DNA from: Adineta ricciae
Lineage: Eukaryota > Rotifera > Eurotatoria > Adinetida > Adinetidae
Direction of reading: 5' to 3'
Assembly: GCA_905250025.1 (NCBI GenBank)
Contig: CAJNOJ010000360.1
Location: forward strand, 29,664 to 93,663
Length of the DNA stretch: 64,000 nucleotides
Both the position numbers and the translations under genes were made by a program. Under the pieces are notes generated by a model. That model searched no databases. It saw nothing but the letters and a program-made list of their open reading frames with translations, and was not told the DNA's origin. Of the stretch, positions 55,717 through 64,000 are shown piece after piece; position 1 is the first letter of the stretch, and every line of letters begins with the position of its first letter.

Positions 55717-56775
55717 ATGGCAAACGCTCAAGAAAATCTACCGACTGCCCAATCAGCACTACAATGGGTTCGGGTAGGTAATGCAAAACAATTCGAATTC
55801 ACAAAATCAGCACCGGTAATCAAACCATCGGAAATAGGTGATAATCAAGTTTTAATCGAAAATCATGCTGTTTCTCTCAATCCAGTTGATTATAAGATGG
55901 CGACAGTCAACTTTGCCAACGTTAAATTGCCAGCAGTTACAGGTTACGACGTCAGTGGTCGAGTCGTTGCTGTTGGAAAAGATGTACAAAGTTTCAAGGT
56001 TGGCGATGAAGTTTTCGGATTGTTAAATCTCGATTCGAGTAATGGTGGCGGAGCACTTCAACAATATTCTGTTGGAGAAGCCGAGGCACTAGCGAAGAAA
56101 CCAGTCAGTATTAGCCACGAAGATGCATCAACGCTTGGCGTAGCATTTTTATCCGCTATGGATGGTCTGCGTCAAGTGAATATCGATTCGACCACCTCTG
56201 TTTTTATTCCTGGTGGTTCAGGTGGTGTCGGCCATTTTAGTGTGCAAATTGCTCAAATTCGCGGTGCCAAACAAGTGATTACATCAGCATCGAAGGATGA
56301 TGGCATAAAGATACTCAAGGAGCAATACAAAGTCAACGATGTTATTAATCATGGCAAAGAAAATGTGGTCGATCGGGTGCTTGAACTAACAGAAGGACAA
56401 GGCGTCAATGTTGTTTACGATTCAACTTATCTTCCATCGAGTTTTGAAAAATCAACTCGAGTAGTTAAGGAAGGTGGTTCATGGATTGTTCTTGGCCGTT
56501 TTGGGCAAGAAGGTAGCGCAGAAGCGAACAATGTTGCTGAACGAAAAGCTAATCTTGTCCATGCGGATATCGCACGTTATTGGTTCGGACCTGAACGTGC
56601 GCAATTGACAACACTTGTTCACGATGCATTACTTCAAGGAGCAAAATGGATGGAAGATGGAAAATTAAAACCGTATATAAATAAGGTAATTAAACTTGAA
56701 GACGCAGAAAATGCTCTTCATGATATTATGCAAGGAAAAGGTGGCTTTGGAAAGATTGTAGTGAAGATTTTATAG
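55717..56775 (+). CDS. Zinc-independent quinone oxidoreductase (MDR superfamily)
   Basis: Intronless, 352 residues. The GroES-like N-terminal half includes ENHAVSLNPVDYKM, VTGYDVSGRVVAVG and FKVGDEVFG. The NADPH-binding motif GGSGGVGHFSVQIA is at about residues 165-178, and the ending GKIVVKIL is typical. The Cys/His ligands of zinc alcohol dehydrogenases are absent, placing it with quinone reductase/enoyl reductase-like MDR proteins. It probably reduces quinones or alpha,beta-unsaturated carbonyls with NADPH in the cytosol, a detoxification role. AATAAAG about 36 bp after the stop is a likely poly(A) signal. It converges with the PARP gene 86 bp away. A bacterial or fungal origin is possible but cannot be judged here. 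Confidence 0.85.
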   Translation: MANAQENLPTAQSALQWVRVGNAKQFEFTKSAPVIKPSEIGDNQVLIENHAVSLNPVDYKMATVNFANVKLPAVTGYDVSGRVVAVGKDVQSFKVGDEVFGLLNLDSSNGGGALQQYSVGEAEALAKKPVSISHEDASTLGVAFLSAMDGLRQVNIDSTTSVFIPGGSGGVGHFSVQIAQIRGAKQVITSASKDDGIKILKEQYKVNDVINHGKENVVDRVLELTEGQGVNVVYDSTYLPSSFEKSTRVVKEGGSWIVLGRFGQEGSAEANNVAERKANLVHADIARYWFGPERAQLTTLVHDALLQGAKWMEDGKLKPYINKVIKLEDAENALHDIMQGKGGFGKIVVKIL

Positions 56776-56861
56776 ACTTTTATTGTAAAGAAAAAGCGTA
56801 TTTTAACTTCGAAATAAAGTCTCTACGTTTCCCTCGAACTTCTTGTCTATCTTTTTTTTTC

Positions 56862-57869
56862 TTATTTAAAATGTACCACAACTTGTGGTAGAATACTTGG
56901 TTCTTGAAATACAACCAATTCATCGTATATCGCATCATCTGTGCCTGTCGGTGGCGGTCGATAATCCATCGCACTTTCACTGCCTATCGGTGAGACGGGA
57001 ATGTAATGACACTGATAGTTTTTAAAATTACCATGTCCGTAAAATCTGAATTTGGTTGGTGAGACATTCAACGGCGCATCGGCTGAAACGACTGGGAACG
57101 GATTTAATAATGCGATGTAGCACATGATCAAACAGCCGCCACTCTCTGGACAGTATCGTGCTGCGTATTTAGCTGACGAAGTAAAATACATTCCTTTTCC
57201 ATACCAACCGTCATCGAGGGTACCTAACGTGGCGAATCCATCCGATAATAGGTTCGGTAATGCATTTTTTCGACATCCATGCCACATACGAACAATTCGT
57301 GCTTGTCGATTATGCGAAACTTGTTGACACAAGGAATCAAGACGGTCTAAGACACGTTGACGTTCAGTAAAACTATTTTCTTCGTGTAATTTCGGTTGAA
57401 ATTGTGCTTGTGTCTGACGATTTTCTACTGTTTCTATGTGTCCAAGAAACATTCGGTATCGGCCAGCATTAAAGACAAATTCAACTTTGTCTATTTGATA
57501 ACGGCTGGGTAATGTACCAAGCCAGTTGTAAATACGAGATAAGATAGAGCTGTGTTTTTGCTTTACCAATTGACACGCTGACGTCTGCCGATAGATTGAT
57601 GTTGTAGCTTCATTCATCTCATGAATAGATAACAATGCACTAAAATCACCACGAAATTCCTCATAATAAGACTTTTTCGATTCTTTGCTCAATGATGATA
57701 AAGGTTTCGAACCACTCGCTGTTGAAGGTCCTCTCAATTCATCGATACCTTTTAGAAATAATTTACGGTGTAAAACTGTGCTTACACCCAGGTCTCGTAA
57801 GACTTCGTCGTCCACTGAGGTCAATAGTAGATGACCATTGATACCGTGCTCACGAAAACTGTCGGAATA
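56862..57869 (-). CDS. SAM-PARP protein, 5' truncated at contig join
   Basis: The frame is open from the N at 57870 and ends at TAA 56864-56862, about 335 residues. It begins inside a SAM domain (FREHGINGHLLLTSVDDEVL ... LGVSTVLHRKLFLKGI), a protein-interaction fold. After a linker comes a PARP catalytic domain with the H-Y-E triad: His in RMWHGCRKNALPN, Tyr in GKGMYFTSSAKYAARY and Glu in YDELVVFQE. With Glu retained, poly- rather than mono-ADP-ribosylation is possible. SAM plus PARP recalls tankyrase order, so ankyrin repeats may lie upstream beyond the join. Convergent with the oxidoreductase. Confidence 0.8.
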   Translation of the reverse strand, partial: YSDSFREHGINGHLLLTSVDDEVLRDLGVSTVLHRKLFLKGIDELRGPSTASGSKPLSSLSKESKKSYYEEFRGDFSALLSIHEMNEATTSIYRQTSACQLVKQKHSSILSRIYNWLGTLPSRYQIDKVEFVFNAGRYRMFLGHIETVENRQTQAQFQPKLHEENSFTERQRVLDRLDSLCQQVSHNRQARIVRMWHGCRKNALPNLLSDGFATLGTLDDGWYGKGMYFTSSAKYAARYCPESGGCLIMCYIALLNPFPVVSADAPLNVSPTKFRFYGHGNFKNYQCHYIPVSPIGSESAMDYRPPPTGTDDAIYDELVVFQEPSILPQVVVHFK

Positions 57870-57870
57870 N
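57870..57870. other. Single-N contig join inside the PARP gene
   Basis: Right of the N begins the second copy of the region at 43793 onward. Confidence 0.95.
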
Positions 57871-57939
57871 TTTTGTAGCGCCAGTTGCATTTAATGTTGC
57901 CGATCTTTCCATCAAAATAGGGGAACCTTCGAGCAGACT

Positions 57940-59030
57940 CCCATGTAAACATTTTTTGGATCGAAACGCGCTTCAATTTGAGCTGCGTCCTCGGTGAAAC
58001 TATCGGAGCGTCTGAACGCGTTCACATTAAATTTCAAAATTAGGCAAAAAAATCTTTGAGCCATCTCAGATTCGAACTGAGTCGCCACCACAGTTATGTC
58101 TTGGTGGTCTTAGATTATTCTCGCACACGAATTGGATTTTTATCTTACTTACCGAAATGTAGATTTGAACAGATGAACCATCGATCAGAAGTCTTGAACA
58201 TACACCACTAAGCTATACTTACTCGAATCATATCAGTATAGAAAAGAATATGTATCTGAACACACATTTAGACGTGTACACGTGAGGATAACAATACTCA
58301 TTTTACATGATTTTGAAGAAAAAATAACTCATCGTCTCACTTGCTTCCGATAATCTCATTCAGTTTTAAACTAATTTAGATTTTATTTCTTTTTCCATTT
58401 CTATTTGAGATTTCATTTACGATAAAAACATACTGAATGAGATATTTATCAGGCGGATATTGATAATCAATGACCTTCAACTGATTTAAAAGATTTGGTT
58501 TGCAGAACAGATATCGAATAATCGTTGATAATATCTTTCAATATGTATGATGATTTCCATCCAGATATTCTGTAACTGACAGAATATATTTTAGTTGAGC
58601 GTCTTTACATAAAGCAAATTGCTTTAATGTTTAAAAAGACAGAGAATCAGTAGTTATTTGGAACGTAACTTATACAAAGCTACCAAAAGCAAACGCATTT
58701 TTAGAGAATCGGAAACGCATCTCAGATGTGTTAAGCCGCGCCTAAACGTATTTCAGTTACATTTTTCAACGCAGCCAAGTGCTACTTTCTACAAGATGCG
58801 TCCAATTGCGTTTAAAACCAGTTGTAGTTGCGTTTGGATACGGTTTAAACTTCCATCGGGTCTGGCTGCGTCAAAGTGCAAGAAAATATTATTTTGTTTT
58901 GCATTCAAACGCAGTTATCTTGAGATACGCGTTTGAACGCGATAAAATTTATTTTAAACCGCGTCTACGTGCGATTTGCGAAGTAAAATGCGTCGGGATG
59001 CGTTTATCCTGCGTCTGGTGTTTACATGAG
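57940..59030. mobile_element. 1.09 kb insertion element, AACGC-rich ends
   Basis: Compared with the empty site at 43861/43862, this copy carries about 1091 extra bases. The ends are inverted: CATGTAAACA (57942-57951) and TGTTTACATG (59019-59028). A CT dinucleotide stands on both sides, which may be the target duplication. The right ~345 bp hold about 17 ACGC/GCGT cores in both orientations (AAACGC, GCGTTT, TGCGTC) and the left end has several more, like the subterminal transposase sites of non-autonomous DNA transposons. There is no transposase. The interior holds two tRNA-like segments. Confidence 0.75.
58058..58222 (-). other. Two tRNA-like (Pol III box) segments inside the insertion
   Basis: On the minus strand the first segment has an A-box TAGCTTAGTGG (58215-58205) and, 32 nt later, a B-box-like CTGTTCAAATCTA (58172-58160), with an arginine-TCT-like ACTTCTGAT between. 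The second has a perfect 5 bp T-arm around TTCGAAT (CTCAG/CTGAG, 58081-58065) and a CCACC/GGTGG stem, but no matching 5' acceptor strand. Neither folds as a complete tRNA. They look like tRNA-derived remnants. Confidence 0.4.
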
Positions 59031-59266
59031 CTGTGACAGGAATGAGTAAAATTTAGCGTTTCGATCGTGAAAGTAAGCCGACGTAGAATTTCAGTTGTCG
59101 AGGTGATACTACATCATTTCTTTTCTCTTCTCTTTCCATTGGATTCTGTTTGTAGTCTCCAAGAGTAATAACTGCCAAGTGTGTTTCTTCATATGGAATA
59201 TTTTTACCTTACTGTCGATTGCTTTTAATATTATAGATCTGAAACTTTCGAGCAAAATATCATAGA

Positions 59267-60796
59267 ATGGCATCAAACGTAACGTAACACAACTTACTTC
59301 TGCATGAAAAAATTTCATATTTTGATTTTTATAGAATACAGAAGAAGCAAAGATCGAGGAACATAAACGAAAACTGTTCATACAACATCTCAGCTCTGAA
59401 ACAACGGAGCAATCATTACGACGTTATTTTTCAGACTATGCCATCGACTGGGCTGCTATTCCAAAAATTGACAAAGGTAAAGATCTTACCTTTGCCTCTC
59501 TGTAGAAGATGACGTATTTATTCATACAATAGGACACAGTCGATTGCATGGAATTGTTACATTTGCGAATAAAGCAAGTGTCGATGCTGTGATGAAAAAA
59601 CGTGATCATCGAATTGATGGTAAGGAAGTTTTCATTCATCGATCAGTTCCAAATCAAGGATCATCACTCAAAAACAACTGTGGAATTCAACAACTGATTG
59701 TTTCGATTTCAAATAATCGAACATTAACTGGAACAGCGATTCAGGAATATTTTAAAGCATATGGCACAATTGTTCGAATTGATTGTAGTAACGATGGTAA
59801 AGACTGGACGATTGACTTCGATTAGTAAGTTGCTAATGTGTACGAATGTATCACGGAAGTCCCCTCGTACATTCATTTTCACTGATAGTTATGACTCAGT
59901 GGATCGGATTTTGCTCGATTGTCCGCATTGTATTGGTGACGTTGATGTGGAAGTGAAGAAAGGTAATCGGCGATCATTAATGCAAGAAAAAACCACCATT
60001 ACCGAGAGTATACCAAGAAAATCCAGTTTAAAACAAGTGAAAATGAGTATGTTTGTGTATGTGACGTTCTTCGCTTCAAATTCTTGTTGTGCTTTTTCAC
60101 AATANTCCAGAGTTGAATGCTTTGCATTTAGATACAAGACGAACGGCTACTCTGGGAGATCAACTCAAAAAGTATTTGTTAAATACATTTGATCGTGCTT
60201 TCGGTTATCCGGGTCATCATCCATGGACACTCGATGATCTCGAATGTCGTCTCAAGTCAATTCTTCATCTACTCATCCCGGTCGAGCCGAAACTTGATGC
60301 AGTAGATGGTATTATTCAGGAGTTGATTTCCATCTCCGATCCATCAACAGTTACTTCGACCGTGATGGACAATGTTTACGACGAGAAGTTTGAAAAGGCA
60401 TCGCAAACATTCTATCAAGCAAAGAAACACTTCATTGATAGCGGACGAAATCAATATGAATGGTCGTATGGTTGTTGTACATGGATTCATCACCCGCAGA
60501 AATCGATAAATGAATGTTACAATGATGACATACTCACATATCATTCGAGTCGAGGAAGAACAACAACTACTTATTCAATAATTGTTAGATGTTTAGCAAA
60601 ATGTAGTGAAGAAGGTCGAGTGATTGCATTGTCGATCAGTAGTGACGTGAATGGCAGAACGATCGAAATTCCAATCGGCGAATATTCGACAGCTCAGGAT
60701 TATCATAAGGATGTGGTTGAACTTTTTCAAGTAGAGCTAAAAAATCTACTCTTGGCTGTTTATATCGAACGTACCTCCTTGATTCCAGGATCGTAG
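59267..60796 (+). CDS. RRM / CCCH / pseudokinase protein, second copy, centre missing at contig join
   Basis: Exons 59267-59278, 59335-59476, 59533-59824 and 59889-60046 match exons 1-4 of 44098-47444 (RRM1 and RRM2). The N at 60105 then jumps into the last exon (60106-60796). About 1818 bp are missing: RRM3, the CCCH finger, the fourth RRM and most of the pseudokinase. Differences to the first copy include an altered start of exon 2 (NTEEAKIEE for NTVQVNIEE). The end of the protein is intact (LAVYIERTSLIPGS). Confidence 0.7.
60105..60105. other. Single-N contig join inside the RRM gene
   Basis: Flanks correspond to about 44935 and 46754 of the sister copy, so about 1818 bp are missing. Confidence 0.95.
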
Positions 60797-62243
60797 TTAT
60801 TAATTATGTCTTTGTTTTTTGAAAACCATGTTCTATAATAAATCTGTCTCGAGTTTATAATTAGAAATAAATGCTCGAAATAGTTTTCACGTGTATGATC
60901 AACGTTTAGATCCTTTAAGTTATGTGCATAGTTCGTGTTGCGAGGAAACTGGAGAACAAGTCCAACAACCAGGTGTGCGAATTTTCGATCAGATGTGTGG
61001 AGCGTAGAATAGATATGGGAACTATGCAGAAAATCGCGTGTATACAAATGTCAATATTGATGTACTGTTTCGAACATAAACGACGGCGCTCATTTTCTCT
61101 GAATACTTCTTCTTCTTCTTTCGACCTCTAGCCCAAACGGAACTCCTTTTAAAAGAGAAATTTGCGTGCAAGTGGACATTTGAACCGAATGATGCAACTT
61201 GGTGAACTATTGTGTGATACGTAAGAAAAGTTCATTATGATCAAGAATATGCGATGAGAGAAGATTCATGATATTATTTTATCAAATATTTTATATATAG
61301 AAATCGTGGAATACATTGCTTGACATATCTCATTGTCACAGTTACCAGTTTTCTCGATTTATTTACTATTTCATCTACTTCTGAAAAGAAAAACAAATCA
61401 TGGTCCACAAAATCGAATTCATCGTGTCAAATTTTAACTTTGTCGTCAAACATATTGATAAGACGCACAAGAAAAATTCATTTCTATCATCAACAGTAGA
61501 CATCGTACATGACTGAGAATGAAATTCATAGTTACATATTTTATTGACAATTAATACGCCTAATTCCCATTTCAGTCTTGAAATAAAACTATGTTACTAA
61601 TGCCGTGTCTTGAGTGGTAGTCGTATCTAAATCGTAGTTAAAACGATGGGAAAGAATTGAATTTCAAAATGTTTCGTCATGAAATGCATACAGGATAATA
61701 AAACTTTCGGCATCATAGTTGTTAACAATGGTCTATACGATCCAACAGTCCTAATAAAAATGTTAAGGAGTCGAACTCGAATCTACGGCACAGATAAACT
61801 TTTTAATCCAGTAAAGCTTTCGTTGTTGACAAAATGCGACATTCTAAAAGTCTCATTCGTGTTCGGCTAAGACAAAAAAAGTTCACAACTTCTATGATAG
61901 TTCTTCCAATGGATGCGGAATTTAAAAAGTATGCAGTAATCGATTCGGAGGATTTTGGTTTAACAAGCAGTGATCAAGTTGCGTGTACATCAGAAGTGTT
62001 TCTATTCATTTTAAGATTTATAAAACCTCTTGAGAACCAAAGCGTTGCTGCATTTATTCATTTTCGTGTGACGTTGTTACGAATGTTTTGAGAATAAGAA
62101 TATTTACACAGGAACAAAGACCACGTTGTCTTTCAATACTTATCAGATTCGAAAAGATAAGCTTCGCTGACTGCTATCTAGCAAGTTACCTTTTCTCAAC
62201 GTCATTCAGTATCTACGTTGGAAGAAACGAAAACACCACAGAT
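60797..62243. other. Intergenic, counterpart of 47445-48865
   Basis: Colinear with the other copy, with small indels. No supported gene. Confidence 0.45.
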
Positions 62244-64000
62244 ATGAGTGAACAGACAACAGTCGCCTCAGAAATAACAAACCAATTTCATCGTTTAAAT
62301 ATTGGACAGATGCAAGAGATCCTCGTGGTCTGGTTGGACACTCACATTTACAGCAGTAATCCAGATTATCAGAATGCAATCACACATCTTCAATACGTTG
62401 TCAATGATATTTATACATTCACTGATAATGATGAATGTATCGATTTTATTCTCACTCTCACCGACACAAATGTTTGTTTGATCACGTCAGGATCACTGGG
62501 GCAACTTATTCTACCATGTATACATGATATTTCAAAAATCGATTCGATCTTCATTTTCTGTGATGACCAAAATCGACACGAACAATGGGCCAAACACTGG
62601 TGCAAAGTGAAGAGTGTTTCCATTGATATTATACATATTTGTGAACAATTAACGAAAATCATTCGTCGATATGAACTCACTGCTATTCCTATGAGTTTTG
62701 TACAATCTGGTAAACGATTAGATCGACTAGAGCCATCATTTATGTACACGAAGATCATCAAAGAAATACTTTTAACAATTCAATTTGAGGATAAACACAT
62801 CAAACAATTCGTGAAGTATTGTTGCGATAATTTCGTTGATACTGAAGTTGATCGAAAGAAAGTGAAAGAACTGGAAGACAAATATCATCAACACACACCT
62901 ATTTGGTGGTATACAGCACGAAGATTTTTATACGGTATGCTGAATCGTGCATTACGAGAGATGGATGGTGAAGTGATCACATTGATGGGCTTTTTCATCA
63001 ATGACCTTCATCGACATATCGAAGAATTGCACAAGCGGCAGTTTGGTGATGCATCACCTACTGCTAAATGCTTTCCAGTTTATCGTGGTCAAGGTTTAAT
63101 GAAGAAAGATTTTGATGAATTGATGGCAACGAAGGGTGGGCTGATGTCATTCAATAATTTCCTGTCTACCAGTGAGAATCGCAACGTTTCTCTTATGTTT
63201 ACTCCAGGAAATCGACAGAACAGTGGTGTGATCAGTGTTCTATTTGTGATCACAATTGATCCAAAGCAATCAACAACGTCATTTGCTTCGGTTCGTCACA
63301 TCAGTCGATTTCCCGAAGAAGAAGAGGTACTGTTTTCGATGCACAGTATCTTTCGCATACGGGATGTTAAGCCCATGGATGGAAACGAGAAAATGTATGA
63401 AGTGGCGTTGTCATTGACGAGTGATAATGATGAAGAATTGATGGTACTTACTGAACAGATTCGAAAAGAAAGCTTTCCAAATGCAGAGGGATGGTCACGA
63501 CTGAGTCTAGTACTCGCTGACATAGCACAGTCAGACGTTGCTGAACGAATCTGTCAAGTTCTAATTGACGAAACGCCTTCTGAAGACTCTACAAACCGTG
63601 TCTATAATCACCTGGGTAAGATTAAATGCCAGAAAGGGCAATATGAGGAGGCAATAACTCTGTTTCAAAAATCTCTTGAACTCTCGTTGATGTCATCTTC
63701 TCCCAATCATCCAGATGTGGCTGTATCCTACAACAACATCGGTATTGCCTATTACAACATGGGTGACTATTCCAAGGCACTTTCATCATATGAACAAGCT
63801 CTCAAAATTCAACTACAATCACTTACTCCCAATCATCCACATGTGGCTTCATCCTACAACAACATCGGTAATGCGTATCACAACATGGGTGATTATCCCA
63901 AGGCACTTTCATCATATGAACAAGCTCTCAAAATTCAACTACAATCACTTCCTCCCAATCATCCACATGTGGCTTCATCCTACAACAACATCGGTAATGC
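62244..64000 (+). CDS. ART-TPR protein family 2, second copy, cut by window end
   Basis: Open from the ATG at 62244 to the window end (585 codons) without a break. The N-terminal module (LITSGSLGQLILPCIHDI) and the ART motifs VYRGQG, FNNFLSTS and EEEEVLFSMHS are intact. It has one extra codon before the catalytic Arg (GDASPTAKCFPVYRG against GDASIAKCCTVYRG). Three 126 bp TPR units are visible, with an NHPHVASSYNN variant and YHNMGDY in place of YSAMGDY. Confidence 0.8.
   Translation, partial: MSEQTTVASEITNQFHRLNIGQMQEILVVWLDTHIYSSNPDYQNAITHLQYVVNDIYTFTDNDECIDFILTLTDTNVCLITSGSLGQLILPCIHDISKIDSIFIFCDDQNRHEQWAKHWCKVKSVSIDIIHICEQLTKIIRRYELTAIPMSFVQSGKRLDRLEPSFMYTKIIKEILLTIQFEDKHIKQFVKYCCDNFVDTEVDRKKVKELEDKYHQHTPIWWYTARRFLYGMLNRALREMDGEVITLMGFFINDLHRHIEELHKRQFGDASPTAKCFPVYRGQGLMKKDFDELMATKGGLMSFNNFLSTSENRNVSLMFTPGNRQNSGVISVLFVITIDPKQSTTSFASVRHISRFPEEEEVLFSMHSIFRIRDVKPMDGNEKMYEVALSLTSDNDEELMVLTEQIRKESFPNAEGWSRLSLVLADIAQSDVAERICQVLIDETPSEDSTNRVYNHLGKIKCQKGQYEEAITLFQKSLELSLMSSSPNHPDVAVSYNNIGIAYYNMGDYSKALSSYEQALKIQLQSLTPNHPHVASSYNNIGNAYHNMGDYPKALSSYEQALKIQLQSLPPNHPHVASSYNNIGN

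Noticed and set aside
58058-58222. Functional tRNA genes
   Set aside because: Acceptor strands do not pair and the T-arm of one segment is degenerate.
4829-64000. Operon-like defence island built from the ADP-ribosylation genes
   Set aside because: Strands and spacing show no co-transcription, and several contig joins interrupt the order, so a functional island cannot be claimed.

Overview
The window is eukaryotic and fits a bdelloid rotifer (Rotaria/Adineta-like). It is AT-rich and gene-dense. Introns are GT-AG and mostly about 45-70 nt. The families are ones expanded or acquired by transfer in bdelloids: FMRFamide-type 7TM receptors, F-box/LRR-like proteins, ADP-ribosyltransferase-TPR proteins, FkbM methyltransferase, PhoPQ/AprA-type hydrolase and NADAR. 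The identification is inferred from gene content; no marker gene is present.

Eight single N bases (4828, 9133, 10438, 27081, 31145, 36152, 57870, 60105) are contig joins. At 36152 the same 209 bp stands on both sides. At 10438, 31145 and 60105 the sister copy shows about 989, 446 and 1818 bp missing. The contig end at 4747-4827 is identical over 81 bp to the contig start at 27082-27162. The likely true order is therefore 1-4827 followed by 27082 onward, with 9134-27080 being the other haplotype of the same locus and 4829-9132 a separate contig. The second half repeats the pattern: 43.8-51.0 kb against 57.9-64.0 kb. The copies differ by a few percent, which fits alleles better than ancient ohnologs.

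Layout. 0-4.8 kb: U-box protein, small membrane protein, F-box protein, start of the FkbM methyltransferase locus. 4.8-9.1 kb: ADP-ribosylglycohydrolase fragment, 7TM receptor, interrupted NADAR gene. 9.1-27.1 kb (haplotype B): small membrane protein, F-box, FkbM methyltransferase, 14-exon PhoPQ/AprA-like hydrolase, secreted aldo-keto reductase, ART-TPR, two 7TM receptors, and pseudogene debris including an ethanolamine/choline kinase relic. 27.1-43.6 kb (haplotype A): the same series, ending in an intact second F-box gene. 44-51 kb: a 976-residue RRM/CCCH/pseudokinase protein and a second-family ART-TPR. 51-57.9 kb: a multi-pass membrane gene, a broken CHAP amidase, a tail-anchored protein, a quinone-oxidoreductase and a SAM-PARP fragment. 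57.9-64 kb: second copy of the RRM and ART-TPR genes, with a 1.1 kb insertion element.

One theme links otherwise unrelated genes: ADP-ribose chemistry. Four arginine-type ART-TPR genes in two families and one PARP are writers; an ADP-ribosylglycohydrolase and a NADAR protein are erasers. The ART-TPR proteins share an uncharacterised N-terminal module of about 140 residues. The other most unusual gene is the RRM/CCCH/pseudokinase fusion.
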